Assembly: GCA_021818925.1 (NCBI GenBank) | Contig: JAKASU010000001.1 | Coordinates: 359,972 to 423,971 of the forward strand | Source of the DNA: Microcaldota archaeon | GTDB taxonomy: Archaea; Micrarchaeota; Micrarchaeia; Micrarchaeales; CABMGC01 | Direction of reading: 5' to 3' | DNA: 64,000 nt | Shown here: one piece after another, positions 27,563 to 37,362 of the stretch | How positions within the stretch are numbered: the stretch's first letter is position 1 | Layout: the number at the start of each line of letters is the position of its first letter | The notes under the pieces: generated by a model | Database searches by the model: none | What the model saw: only the letters and a program-made list of their open reading frames with translations | What the model was told of the DNA's origin: nothing | Translations under genes and position numbers: made by a program

Positions 27563-28171
27563 ATGATAAAATACATACTCTTTGACCTAGGGGGAGTGGT
27601 GATCGACTTCTACAACGAAGACGATTATTACCCATACATCTCCAGGATAAGCGGCATACGGGAAGAAAGGGTCGCGAGGATCATAAACTACGACATAAGG
27701 GTCGACCTGGACAGGGGCACCGTCCCGCAGAAGGTTTTTGAAAGGAAGATGATGCAACAGTTTGGGATAAAGCGCAAACAGATACAATGGTACGAATTCT
27801 ACACGAAGAAGGCAACGCTCTACAGGGGCACGCTCGACATAATAAGTAGGCTGCACGGGAAGTACAAGGTCGGCTACCTTTCCAATACGGACAGGTCCAG
27901 GTACACGTACACTGTCGGGAAGCTGCTTAAGCCATACCTCAAGCTCTTTGACTACAGGTTCGCCTCGTGCGACATACACCTCAGGAAGCCGGGAAAGGAG
28001 ATATACAGGTACGCGCTTCGCAGGATGCACGCGAAGGCCGGCGAGACCGTATTCATAGACAACCAGATAGAGAACGTCGTGGGTGCCAACAAGGCAGGCA
28101 TAAAGTCTATATTGTTTACAAACGCTAAGGATTTGGAGAAAAGGCTAAGGAAGATGGGCATAGGGTTGTAG
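27563..28171 (+). CDS. HAD-superfamily hydrolase
   Basis: ILFDLGGVVIDF; GYLSNTD; KPGKEIY; VFIDNQIENVVGA. Confidence 0.85.
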   Translation: MIKYILFDLGGVVIDFYNEDDYYPYISRISGIREERVARIINYDIRVDLDRGTVPQKVFERKMMQQFGIKRKQIQWYEFYTKKATLYRGTLDIISRLHGKYKVGYLSNTDRSRYTYTVGKLLKPYLKLFDYRFASCDIHLRKPGKEIYRYALRRMHAKAGETVFIDNQIENVVGANKAGIKSILFTNAKDLEKRLRKMGIGL

Positions 28172-28172
28172 C

Positions 28173-29633
28173 ATGGCGAAGGAAGAGGCGGAGAAGAAGG
28201 GCATAACTGTCAAAAAAGACGACAGCTTCTCCGAATGGTACACCCAGGTGATCGAGAAGACGGAGTTCGTAGGTTATACCTCTGTTTCCGGAGGGCTTGC
28301 ATTCAGGCCGGACGGCTATTTTGTGTGGGAGACCGTGCAGCGCGCGATAGATTCCGAGTTCAAAAGGATCGGAATAAGCAACGTCTACTTCCCGATGCTT
28401 ATCCCAGAGCGCTTGCTGGAAAAGGAAAAGGAGCATGTTGCGGGGTTCGCTCCGGAGGTCGCGTGGGTAACGCACGCTGGAAAATCAAAGCTTGAGGAGC
28501 GGCTAGCGGTAAGGCCCACTTCTGAGACGATAATGTATGAGAGCTTCGCCAAGTGGGTGAGGTCGTGGAGGGATCTTCCGCTGCGCACCAACCAGTGGAA
28601 CTCGGTGATAAGATGGGAGTTCAAGCACCCTACGCCCCTGCTCAGAAGCAGGGAATTCCTGTGGAACGAAGGGCATACTGTGTTTGCGTCGCGCGAAGAA
28701 GCCGATGCAGAACGTGGCCAAATACTAGGCATATACGAGAAGGCGCTAAAGGACTACCTGGCGCTTCCAGGAATACCTGGCATGAAGACCGATTCCGAGA
28801 AGTTTGCCGGAGCCGAGGCAAGCTACAGCATAGAGCATCTGGTTCCTGACGGTTGGGCGATACAGGGGCCGGACTTCCACAGCGACGGTCAAAAATTCGC
28901 AAAAGCGTTCGGCATAGAGTTCATAAACAAGGAAGGGAAGAAGGAGTTCGCATACCAGAACACCTTCGCATTCACTACAAGAGAGCTAGGAACGATGATA
29001 ATGGTTCACGGTGATGATAAAGGCCTGGTACTCCCGCCTCCTGTTGCAAGAATACAGGCGGTGATAGTGCCAATCTACACGGATGCAAACAAGGAAAACG
29101 TAATCAAGATGGCACGAGAACTGGCTAAAAAACTGCAAGGTTCGGTCAGGTCGTACGTTGATGACAACGACGCCTATTCTCCGGGCTGGAAGTTCAACAA
29201 CTGGGAATTGCTCGGTGTTCCGCTCAGGCTGGAGATAGGCGAAAGGGACATTAAGGCCGATAAAGTTGTAGCGGCGAGGAGAGACACATCTGAGAAACGC
29301 GACGTTAAAATGAATGATGTCGGGAAGGAGGTTGCCCATCTGCTTGGCGAGATACACGAAAACCTGTACAGGCGCGCGAAGAAGTTCATGGACGAGAACA
29401 CGCACGAGATCGAGACGTATGCCGGGCTGAAGAAGATTGTCGAGAGCAAGCGCGGCGGCATCGCGCAGGGCGGCTGGTGCGGCTCCGCAGAGTGCGAGGC
29501 GAAGGTCAAGGAGGAGACGGGAGCGAAGATAACAAACATGCCCTTCGACGCGCAGAAGAAGGCGAAGGGAAGGAAGTGCGCGGTCTGCGGGGAGGAGGCG
29601 AAGTTCATTGCAAACTTCGCAAGGTCATACTGA
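28173..29633 (+). CDS. proS: Prolyl-tRNA synthetase, archaeal type
   Basis: VRPTSETIMYESFAKWVRSWRDLPLRTNQWNSVIRWE. Confidence 0.93.
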   Translation: MAKEEAEKKGITVKKDDSFSEWYTQVIEKTEFVGYTSVSGGLAFRPDGYFVWETVQRAIDSEFKRIGISNVYFPMLIPERLLEKEKEHVAGFAPEVAWVTHAGKSKLEERLAVRPTSETIMYESFAKWVRSWRDLPLRTNQWNSVIRWEFKHPTPLLRSREFLWNEGHTVFASREEADAERGQILGIYEKALKDYLALPGIPGMKTDSEKFAGAEASYSIEHLVPDGWAIQGPDFHSDGQKFAKAFGIEFINKEGKKEFAYQNTFAFTTRELGTMIMVHGDDKGLVLPPPVARIQAVIVPIYTDANKENVIKMARELAKKLQGSVRSYVDDNDAYSPGWKFNNWELLGVPLRLEIGERDIKADKVVAARRDTSEKRDVKMNDVGKEVAHLLGEIHENLYRRAKKFMDENTHEIETYAGLKKIVESKRGGIAQGGWCGSAECEAKVKEETGAKITNMPFDAQKKAKGRKCAVCGEEAKFIANFARSY

Positions 29634-29653
29634 ACCATACGTCAGGAAGCTTA

Positions 29654-30493
29654 ATGTCAGATATCCTGGTACTTGTGCTTTTGCTGATCGGGGTTACCGC
29701 GGGCTTCATAGGCGCGCTCACGGGCCTGGGCGGCGGGGTGGTTTTGGTGCCTCTGCTAACGCTGCTGCTCGGCGTGTCGATAGCGTACGCGTCGGGCGCC
29801 AGCCTCATCGCCACAATAGCCACGTCCAGCGCCGCCGGCGGGGTCTACATAAGGGACAGGATAACCAACGTGAAGATAGGCATGTCGCTCGAGATAGCGA
29901 CGACGCTCGGGGCCATCATAGGCGCGCTTATAGCGGGGCTCATCTACGCGGCGGGACTGGACTCCATAGTATACATAGTGTTCGGGCTGGCGCTGCTCTC
30001 ATCGATATACCTCATGGTCAGGAAGAGGTCCAGGAGGAAGGTCGCACAGGACTCCACTACTAAGCGGCTGCAGCTCACTGGCGAGTACACCGATGCTGCG
30101 ACGGGCAGGACCGTACGCTACTACGGCGCAAGGTGGTGGGCCGGTGAGGCGGTCATGCTCATGGCCGGAGTGCTCTCCGGGCTGCTCGGGATAGGTTCCG
30201 GGGCACTGAAGGTGCTGGGGATGGACTGGGTGATGAACCTGCCGACGAAGGTGAGCACCGCAACAAGCAACTTCATGATAGGCGTTACCGCAGCGGCGGG
30301 GAGCGTGATCTTCTGGGAGCTCGGGTACGTGCAGCCCTTCCTTGCCGGGACCACTGCGATAGGCGTGCTCGCGGGCGCGGTGCTGGGCTCGGTGGTCTTC
30401 GAGAGGCTGGCCAGCGGAAGGGTCAGGCTGCTGTTCATATTTGTGCTTGTTGCGCTTGCGGCTGAGATGCTGCTTAGAGGCGTGGGCCTATGA
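29654..30493 (+). CDS. TauE/SafE (TSUP) family transporter
   Basis: GFIGALTGLGGGVVLVPLL and LSGLLGIGSGALKVLGMDWVMNLPTKVSTATSNFMIGVTAAAG; start corrected from ORF track. Confidence 0.85.
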   Translation: MSDILVLVLLLIGVTAGFIGALTGLGGGVVLVPLLTLLLGVSIAYASGASLIATIATSSAAGGVYIRDRITNVKIGMSLEIATTLGAIIGALIAGLIYAAGLDSIVYIVFGLALLSSIYLMVRKRSRRKVAQDSTTKRLQLTGEYTDAATGRTVRYYGARWWAGEAVMLMAGVLSGLLGIGSGALKVLGMDWVMNLPTKVSTATSNFMIGVTAAAGSVIFWELGYVQPFLAGTTAIGVLAGAVLGSVVFERLASGRVRLLFIFVLVALAAEMLLRGVGL

Positions 30494-30879
30494 GGATAAG
30501 GATGCAGGAGGGCATAGGATTCACGCTCCGCTTCGGGGTGGCGATAAGCGTGCTGCTCGTCATCGCTGGGCTTGCCTTAATGTTCGCGGACGGGGGCGGA
30601 GGCGGCTACACGCTCTCCCAGATTGCATCGACCAGCTCACGAGTCAACACCTCGCTCTTCTCGCTTTCGGCCATTGCAGCCGCGGCGCAGAACCTGGACG
30701 GGCTGGGCTTCGTGCTGCTCGGCCTTGTGGTCCTTGTCGCGACGCCCATCGCGAGGGTCGTCCTATCGATAGCAGCATTCGCGTCGGAGCGCAGCCTGCT
30801 CTACACCGCCATAACTCTGATAGTGCTGATAAACCTGCTCGTGGCGCTGCTTATCGTTCCGGGAATAATCGCAGGTTGA
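30490..30879 (+). CDS. DUF1634 family membrane protein
   Basis: 129 aa; LDGLGFVLLGLVVLVATPIARVVLSIAAF; overlaps the TSUP gene by 4 nt. Confidence 0.8.
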   Translation: MRIRMQEGIGFTLRFGVAISVLLVIAGLALMFADGGGGGYTLSQIASTSSRVNTSLFSLSAIAAAAQNLDGLGFVLLGLVVLVATPIARVVLSIAAFASERSLLYTAITLIVLINLLVALLIVPGIIAG

Positions 30880-30955
30880 GCGTCAGACACGAAGTTTTTT
30901 CATCACAGATCAGAAATACCTCGTGTCATCACAAGTATCTTCCGCCGCCCAAGGC

Positions 30956-31825
30956 TTATATGGTAAGCAGGTAGGCGAAGAATATCAGGAAGGCGCTGAG
31001 CACGAGCTTCCTGGTGAGGCTGCCCTCCTTGAAGATCATGCCGCCTATGGCCACCGTGATTATTACGTAAAAGGCGTTGCTGAGTGGCTGGGCGAGTGCC
31101 ACGGGAACCAGGACCAGGGCGAGGTAATAGGAAAGCCTGTAGCCTGAAGTGAGCAGCGATGCAAGAAGGGTAGGCAGCCTGTATGACCTAAAGGTCTCAA
31201 CCATCTCTCCTATGCCCTTGTACTTCCAGGTTATGAAGAGCGTGAAGAAGGCGGCCATCGATACGCTCGACACTATGAAGAAGGTGTACGGATTTATCCC
31301 TGAGATTGCGGGCTTGTTGAGCAGCGCCGCAAGCCCGGAAACTACAACGGCGAAGAGCAGCACGTACTTGTACTTGCTGCTTTCGAACGACTGCTTGCCG
31401 TCGGCTCTTTTCGGCTCCCTGAAGAACATCATGTACGTCGCGACTATCATGCCCAGTATGCCGATGTACTGGACGCTGCTCAGCTGCTCGTTAAGCAGCA
31501 GGAACGCGAGAACGACCACGATCAGCGTCGGCAGGCTGCTGAACACCGCCGATGAGGCGGAGAGCTCGCTGTGCCTGAACGCCCTTGCGGCGAGCAGGTA
31601 GCTGTAGGCGTTGAGGGCGCTCCACGCGATTATGAAGATAATCTCCCAGGCGCCGATGTCGAAGCTGGCGAACGGGAGGAAGACAAGCGATACGAGGGCC
31701 ACGAACGGGGAGACGGTGGCGCTGAACCTCGTTGCATACTCTCTTTTCAGCGCGTTCTTCTCCACAAGGGTTGCGAGCCCGCTCAGTATAGATGATATGA
31801 GAACGAGGTAGTACCACTCTATCAT
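30956..31825 (-). CDS. EamA/DMT-family transporter
   Basis: 289 aa; 10-TM pattern. Confidence 0.8.
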   Translation of the reverse strand: MIEWYYLVLISSILSGLATLVEKNALKREYATRFSATVSPFVALVSLVFLPFASFDIGAWEIIFIIAWSALNAYSYLLAARAFRHSELSASSAVFSSLPTLIVVVLAFLLLNEQLSSVQYIGILGMIVATYMMFFREPKRADGKQSFESSKYKYVLLFAVVVSGLAALLNKPAISGINPYTFFIVSSVSMAAFFTLFITWKYKGIGEMVETFRSYRLPTLLASLLTSGYRLSYYLALVLVPVALAQPLSNAFYVIITVAIGGMIFKEGSLTRKLVLSAFLIFFAYLLTI

Positions 31826-31837
31826 GCGAGCACGCCG

Positions 31838-32605
31838 CTAGTGCACGTTGAATACAACATATATGCTTTTAGTTACGGTTGCCCTGCCGACGAAGAACGT
31901 CTGGTTCGAGGCCGCGCTTGCTGCGGAGAAGGTGCCGTAGTTAGGATAGAAGACGTAGCCGCCCTGGACCGTGATGTTCTGCACGGTCACCTGCCTACCG
32001 CCAGAGAGTGCGCTAGCCTGGCCGGTCGCGTTGGCTATGGCGAGGGAAAGGGCCTGCTGCTGCATGCCCGATTGCTGCTGAGCGGAAAGTTTTGCTGATA
32101 TGCCGCTTATGCTTATGCCGCCTATCGCGCTTAATGCTGATACCGCGCTGTCCGTGCTTGAGGCTTCGGGCAGGGTGACAAGAAGATACTCAGATGCCTT
32201 GTAGAACCTGAACGGCGAGGGACAGATCGTAGTGGTTAAAGGGTAGGCAGGATAGTATGCGGGAGTGCAGTTGCTGGCCGGGTATACGTTATAGGACTGC
32301 GTCTGGATCGCGCTCGCGTTGCCGTTCAGGAAGGGCAGAAGGGTGGTGTTGAGCGAACCAGCTATGGCGCTCAGGTTGGAAACCGCGCCTGCGGCGGTTG
32401 CGCCTGTGGCGTTGAGGAATAGTGTCATCTGGGCCTGGCTCGGGACCGCGCTGACAGAGCCGCTTGCGGAAACTGTTATCAAAGACAGACGCTGCGGAGC
32501 TCCTTGGAGTATCGCGTAGCCTATGAAGGCAAGCGAGAGCGCTATCAGTATAGGAAATATCAGGAAACGCACACTCGGCCCCACATCAAGCTCGGTCTTC
32601 GCCAT
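31838..32605 (-). CDS. SIMPL (DUF541) domain protein, membrane-anchored
   Basis: LSLITVSASGSVSAVPSQAQMTLFLNATG...; start placed at MAKTELDV. Confidence 0.8.
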   Translation of the reverse strand: MAKTELDVGPSVRFLIFPILIALSLAFIGYAILQGAPQRLSLITVSASGSVSAVPSQAQMTLFLNATGATAAGAVSNLSAIAGSLNTTLLPFLNGNASAIQTQSYNVYPASNCTPAYYPAYPLTTTICPSPFRFYKASEYLLVTLPEASSTDSAVSALSAIGGISISGISAKLSAQQQSGMQQQALSLAIANATGQASALSGGRQVTVQNITVQGGYVFYPNYGTFSAASAASNQTFFVGRATVTKSIYVVFNVH

Positions 32606-32643
32606 ACCATCATGCAGTATTCCCTGCCAACATTTTAAAGAGC

Positions 32644-32716
32644 TAGCCCCGATCGGATTCGAACCGATGTACATGGGTCCAAAGCCCATGGTCCTTGGCC
32701 GCTAGACGACGGGGCT
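32644..32716 (-). tRNA. tRNA-Gln (TTG)
   Basis: AGCCCCGTCGTCTAGCGGCCAAGGACCATGGGCTTTGGACCCATGTACATCGGTTCGAATCCGATCGGGGCTA cloverleaf. Confidence 0.92.
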
Positions 32717-32770
32717 GCACGTGGTATAATGGCTCTTTTATTATTAACGTTTTGTTGCCAAATGTAAACG

Positions 32771-33496
32771 ATGACAGTCAAGCTGTACTGGAAGGACGCG
32801 TACCTGAAGGAGTTCGATTCCGTGGTGGAGCGCGTTGACGGAAACATTGTAGTGCTGAGAGAGACCGCTTTCTACCCTACGGGCGGAGGGGTGCTCAACG
32901 ACACCGGGACGCTCACAGTCAACGGGACAGGTTGCAGGGTCGCAGACGTAACCAAGGAGGGCGATACAATATTCCACCACATCGAAGGCGTACCGCAGAT
33001 AAATGCTGGAGATTCTGCTCACGGAGAGATAGACTGGAACAGGAGGTACTCGCTTATGCGCTACCATACGGCCGTTCACCTGATGGACGGCATAGTGGAG
33101 AAGAGTTATCAGAACGGAGGGATAACCGGCGGCACTATCTTTCCGGACAGGGCGAGGATGGACTTCGCGATGGAGAACTTGAACAGGGAGCTGGCGCAGA
33201 AGATAGTAGACGAGACGAACTCTGCGGCGAACGAGGGGCACAAGGTGTCATCGAAGATGATAAGCCGCGATGAAGCGCTCTCAATGCCGAACCTTGCAAG
33301 GACCGAACCCGGCAGAAAGCTCATAGAGAGCATGCCCGAGGTAAGGGTCGTGGAGATAGAGGGCATAGACGTTCAGTCAGACGGCGGCCTGCACGTTGCC
33401 GACACGAAGGAGATCGGGAAGCTTTTTCTCTCTAAATTCGAAAACAAGGGAAAGCACAGCAAGAGGATCGAGATTACGCTTGGTGAATCGAAATGA
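32771..33496 (+). CDS. alaX: AlaX-type alanyl-tRNA editing protein
   Basis: FYPTGGGVLNDTGTL, MRYHTAVHLMDGI, DVQSDGGLHVADTKEIG. Confidence 0.9.
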   Translation: MTVKLYWKDAYLKEFDSVVERVDGNIVVLRETAFYPTGGGVLNDTGTLTVNGTGCRVADVTKEGDTIFHHIEGVPQINAGDSAHGEIDWNRRYSLMRYHTAVHLMDGIVEKSYQNGGITGGTIFPDRARMDFAMENLNRELAQKIVDETNSAANEGHKVSSKMISRDEALSMPNLARTEPGRKLIESMPEVRVVEIEGIDVQSDGGLHVADTKEIGKLFLSKFENKGKHSKRIEITLGESK

Positions 33497-33759
33497 GAAT
33501 AGAAAAGAAGATCTGGACTGACTATTTTGACAAGGTGGCTTCGGGTGACAAGAATTTCGAGTTCAGGCCCGTGGATTTCGATTGCAAACCCGGAGACGTG
33601 CTGGTCCTGAATGAGTACGACCCGAAGACGAAAGCCTATACCGGAAGGAGCATTGAAAGGAAGGTAACGTATGTGACAAAGGTAGACGCGGAAAAATTCT
33701 ATCCCAAAGAGTCCATATCAAAATACGGATTGCAGATAATCTCCTTTAGGCCCGATTAG
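33493..33759 (+). CDS. ASCH/DUF3850-like domain protein
   Basis: 88 aa; YFDKVASGDKNFEFRPVDFDCKPGDVLVLNEYDPKTKAYTGR. Confidence 0.7.
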   Translation: MRIEKKIWTDYFDKVASGDKNFEFRPVDFDCKPGDVLVLNEYDPKTKAYTGRSIERKVTYVTKVDAEKFYPKESISKYGLQIISFRPD

Positions 33760-34160
33760 AGCTCCTTCGTTTCTGTGTCTACGGGCTTGTGCTCGAATGC
33801 TAGCGCTGCCTTCTTGAGCGCGCGAAGCGAGAGTGTGGCGCAGTGCATCCTCACCGGGCCGGGGTCTATGCCTATTATCTCCAGCAGGTCCCTGTAGCTC
33901 ATCTTCTCCAGCTGGGCCAGCGTCTTGCCCTTCAGCTCATCGGTGAGCATGCTGGCGCTGCCCATCGAGATCACGCATCCGCTCCCGTCGAAGCTCACGT
34001 CCTCTATCGTGTTGCCGTTGAGCTTCATGTATACGGTTATCACGTCGCCGCACGAGACGTTCTCCTCGCCCATGCTTATGCTGGCGTCATCCATCGCGCG
34101 CTTGTTGCTCGGATGCTCATAATTTTGTATCAGCTGCTCTGCGTATATGTCGAGTCCCAT
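33756..34160 (-). CDS. iscU: IscU/SufU/NifU-like Fe-S scaffold
   Basis: NPSCGD-like NVSCGDVITVY; GSGCVISMGSASML; MHCATL. Confidence 0.85.
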   Translation of the reverse strand: MGLDIYAEQLIQNYEHPSNKRAMDDASISMGEENVSCGDVITVYMKLNGNTIEDVSFDGSGCVISMGSASMLTDELKGKTLAQLEKMSYRDLLEIIGIDPGPVRMHCATLSLRALKKAALAFEHKPVDTETKEL

Positions 34161-34164
34161 TTGA

Positions 34165-34740
34165 TCATGCGCTTAGCCTTGAAGCCAGGTCCGAAACCAC
34201 GGGAATTCGGGATGCGATTCCCAGAGCGATCCTGTCTATCCTCTCCCTGTAACGATATACAATATACGCTATGGCAATGCTTATTACCATTCCCGCGAGC
34301 ACGTCGGTGAGGTAGTGCTGCCCCAGGTACACCCTGCCGAACAGTATGAGCACAAGCCATATGGCGTAAAGCCACCTGAGGTAGGTGTAGCCCCTGAGGA
34401 AGAGTATCGGGCCGGTGAGCGTCATGGCATGGTTGGAGGGGAAGGAGAAGCTGGACTCGCAGCCCACGTGGTTTATCCAGCTGAGCTGCGGCAGGGAGCA
34501 CGGCCTCGGCTCCATGACTATCATCTTTATCACTTCGCCGACTATGAAGAGGCCGACCGCAGCAAAGACAAACGAGAAAACGTTTTTATCCTTTCGATAG
34601 TATAGCCATATCGCAACAAGCGGCAGCACAATGAAGAAGCTCTCCGCAAACGGCGCCATGAGCGAGTTAAGCGGCTGGCTTGAGATGGCGCCTACGGCCT
34701 GGAACGCCCACGTGTTAAGCGCTGTAATTATACCCGACAT
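34165..34740 (-). CDS. PAP2-family phosphatase
   Basis: KMIVMEPRP, SFPSNHAMT, RVYLGQHYLTDVLAG; start at MSGIIT. Confidence 0.88.
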   Translation of the reverse strand: MSGIITALNTWAFQAVGAISSQPLNSLMAPFAESFFIVLPLVAIWLYYRKDKNVFSFVFAAVGLFIVGEVIKMIVMEPRPCSLPQLSWINHVGCESSFSFPSNHAMTLTGPILFLRGYTYLRWLYAIWLVLILFGRVYLGQHYLTDVLAGMVISIAIAYIVYRYRERIDRIALGIASRIPVVSDLASRLSA

Positions 34741-34780
34741 CGGACCGGATTTGCTATGCCAATGAAGACATATTAACCGA

Positions 34781-35155
34781 TTGCTTATGGAATCAATAAT
34801 TGTTGACACCAGCGCGATAGTCTTCGCAGCGCAGAACGGCAAGGACATCTTCTCTTCCATAGAGGAGGGCATGCCAGGCTGCGAGATCGTTGTATCGACG
34901 GGCATAGTTGAGGAGCTCGAGAGGATAGCTGGCTCGAGGTCCGACAACAGGAAGGCGGCGAAGCTGGCGCTGGGCCTCATCACGAGGCACAAGATAAAGA
35001 TGCTGAAGGGGGGCACGGATGTCGACAAGTGGATAGCCGACGAGAGCTCGAAGAGGAGATGGAGCGTGTGCACCAACGACATAGGGCTCAAGAAAGAGCT
35101 GAAGAAGAGGAAGGTTGAGGTTTTGAGCGCATCAGGGAATGGGATTTTAAGGTAG
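34781..35155 (+). CDS. PIN domain ribonuclease
   Basis: IVDTSAIVFAAQ..., VCTNDIGLKKELKKR. Confidence 0.8.
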   Translation: MLMESIIVDTSAIVFAAQNGKDIFSSIEEGMPGCEIVVSTGIVEELERIAGSRSDNRKAAKLALGLITRHKIKMLKGGTDVDKWIADESSKRRWSVCTNDIGLKKELKKRKVEVLSASGNGILR

Positions 35156-35193
35156 TAGCTACACATATATTGCGTTTATCCTAGGGTGAGATT

Positions 35194-35766
35194 TTGTACT
35201 ACGCATACACCGTAAAAGACTCAGTGAGCGTGCCTCCAAAGCACATAGGCGAGGACATAAGCAAGGCAACCACAGAGATACTCAGGAGCAAGTACGAGCG
35301 AACGCTCGACAAGGAGATGGGCGTGGTGCTTGTGGTGCACTCGGTGCGCGACATAAGCGACGGCTACATACTGCCCGCGGACCCTAACATACACCATGAT
35401 GTCACGTTCGACGTGCTCACCTTCAAGCTTGACGTCGACGAGGTCGTGCTGGGCGAGGTGTCCGAGCTGGCGGACTTCGGGCTCTTCGTGAGGCTCGGCC
35501 CGATGGACGGGCTGGTCCACCTCTCGCAGATAACCAGCGATTTCATAACCTTCGACAGGAAGGCGGGGGTCTTCGTGTCCAAGAACACGAAGCGTACGGT
35601 GAGGAAGGGCGACACCGTATACGCCAAGGTGTCCACGATAAGCGTAAGGAACACGATACAGGATGCGAAGATCGCGCTGACGATGAGGCCGGAGGGCTTC
35701 GGGAAGCCGGAGTGGATAAAGGAGGCGAAGGTAAGGGAGGCCAAGGAGAGGAGAAGGAAGAAGTGA
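35194..35766 (+). CDS. rpoE: RNA polymerase subunit E' (Rpo7)
   Basis: KDSVSVPPKHIGEDI..., GEVSELADFGLFVRLGPMDGLVHLSQI. Confidence 0.9.
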   Translation: MYYAYTVKDSVSVPPKHIGEDISKATTEILRSKYERTLDKEMGVVLVVHSVRDISDGYILPADPNIHHDVTFDVLTFKLDVDEVVLGEVSELADFGLFVRLGPMDGLVHLSQITSDFITFDRKAGVFVSKNTKRTVRKGDTVYAKVSTISVRNTIQDAKIALTMRPEGFGKPEWIKEAKVREAKERRRKK

Positions 35767-35770
35767 TCCT

Positions 35771-35962
35771 ATGGTTGAAAAGGCTTGCAGAACAGACAGG
35801 CTGATAATATCGCAGGGGGACACGTGCCCGATCTGCGGGCAGAGCAACCTCACGAGCAAGTGGAGCGGCTACATGGTCATACTGAATGTTGAGAAATCGG
35901 AACTGGCGAAGAAGATGGGGCTGAAGATAAACGGGTCCTACGCGCTCCATCTCAACGATTAG
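35771..35962 (+). CDS. spt4: Transcription elongation factor Spt4
   Basis: ACRTDRLIISQGDTCPICGQSNLTSKWSGYMVIL. Confidence 0.88.
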   Translation: MVEKACRTDRLIISQGDTCPICGQSNLTSKWSGYMVILNVEKSELAKKMGLKINGSYALHLND

Positions 35963-36672
35963 CTCTCCTTCTTTTCAAGGGGCTTGCTCTTTGAGAACTC
36001 CTCCTCAACGGTAAGCTTTGCTATCTTGTCCATGTAGCGCATGACAGCGTTCACGAAGTCGCTCTTGTTTATCAAATACTTGCTGTCCTTCTCGGTCTTC
36101 TCGCCGAACACAACCCTCACGTTGCCGCCGCTTATTGATACGGAGTCGGGTGCCAGGCCGTAGACCTGCGCTATAGCCTTGACGCGCTCCTCGTCCTTGT
36201 CTATCTTCTCTATGACCTTTATCTCGTAGAGCATCTTCTCCCCGGCGAGAGGATGGTTGGAATCGACAACGACCCTGCCTGAGTTGACGCTCTTGATCAC
36301 GGCCACGGAACCGTCTATGTCTAGCTGCATGCCGGGCTGCGGGTCTATGTCCCTCTTCTTGAAATCAGATACGGACATGACCTTGACGAGCGTAGCGTTC
36401 CTGTCGCCGAAGGCGTCGCGCGGCTCCAGCGTGACCTTCTTGGTCTCGCCGACGCTCATTCCCTTCACAGCCGCCTCCACCCCCTTTATCGCGTTGCCCT
36501 TGCCGATCACTATCAGCTGCGGCACGTACTTCTCTCCCTCGTGCTCGTCGCCCTCGTCGAGGCCTCCGGCCTGCTCTGCCACCTTCTTCATCGTGGTGTA
36601 GATCAGCTTGCTGTCGGCAACGCGCCAGGCGCTGTAATCAACCTTGACAAAATCTCCGTCGTTAAAAGGCAT
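35959..36672 (-). CDS. FKBP-type peptidyl-prolyl cis-trans isomerase
   Basis: 237 aa; VEAAVKGMSVGETKKVTLEPRDAFGDRN; NHPLAGEKMLYEIKV. Confidence 0.88.
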   Translation of the reverse strand: MPFNDGDFVKVDYSAWRVADSKLIYTTMKKVAEQAGGLDEGDEHEGEKYVPQLIVIGKGNAIKGVEAAVKGMSVGETKKVTLEPRDAFGDRNATLVKVMSVSDFKKRDIDPQPGMQLDIDGSVAVIKSVNSGRVVVDSNHPLAGEKMLYEIKVIEKIDKDEERVKAIAQVYGLAPDSVSISGGNVRVVFGEKTEKDSKYLINKSDFVNAVMRYMDKIAKLTVEEEFSKSKPLEKKES

Positions 36673-36814
36673 AGGCTCAGCTTGTTAGATTTTTAATTAT
36701 GATATGTTGTAGTTAATAAAGGTTTTTGCTCTGGAGAGGAAAAAACTCATTGAGATCATAGGCTCGGTCTTTGTCGCCCTGATATTCCTTAGCTCCTACG
36801 CTGCCTTCGGAAGC

Positions 36815-37357
36815 GTGTCGCAGAGCGGAAGCAACGCGACCACCACCGCCGGCGTGCTCCAGACCTTCTACGGCACGGCCCGGGGCAACGCGACGATATC
36901 TTCGTACAGCAGCGTGTTCACAATAAACGTGACGTGCGGGAACGCGAACGCGATCGTGGCGCGTCTGAACGACGAGCTCTCGGCCCTTGAGGTGAACGGC
37001 TCCGTGAACACGTTCAATCCCGTAGGGTCGGGGCAGATATCAGTGGACGCGGGAAAGGAGAGCGCGTACCAGCTCTTCCTGAAACTGTGGAACGCGATAG
37101 GCAACAGCACCGCGTGCACCTCCTTCACGAGCTCCGTCAACATAAACCTGCCCGGAAGGATGATCTTCCACCTGCCGCCGCAGCCAGGCCTGACCGGCGG
37201 ACAGAGCCTGTATATCACGATACCGGCATCGCTGCAGTCCGGATCGCTGCCAATAACGCTCATGCGGAACGCCACAAGCGAGATTCCGGTGTTTGTTGAC
37301 GCTTCTATAGCCGTGAACGGAAGCATATACGGCGGCATAAGGGTCGCTCAGGCCTAG
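36815..37357 (+). CDS. Secreted hypothetical protein (true start probably upstream, near 36725)
   Basis: In-frame upstream LERKKLIEIIGSVFVALIFLSSYAAFG provides a signal peptide. Confidence 0.5.
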   Translation: MSQSGSNATTTAGVLQTFYGTARGNATISSYSSVFTINVTCGNANAIVARLNDELSALEVNGSVNTFNPVGSGQISVDAGKESAYQLFLKLWNAIGNSTACTSFTSSVNINLPGRMIFHLPPQPGLTGGQSLYITIPASLQSGSLPITLMRNATSEIPVFVDASIAVNGSIYGGIRVAQA

Positions 37358-37362
37358 GTGCG

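Noticed and set aside
29477-30493. 338-aa ORF start at 29477
   Set aside because: The first about 59 codons overlap the proS 3' end out of frame; start moved to ATG 29654.
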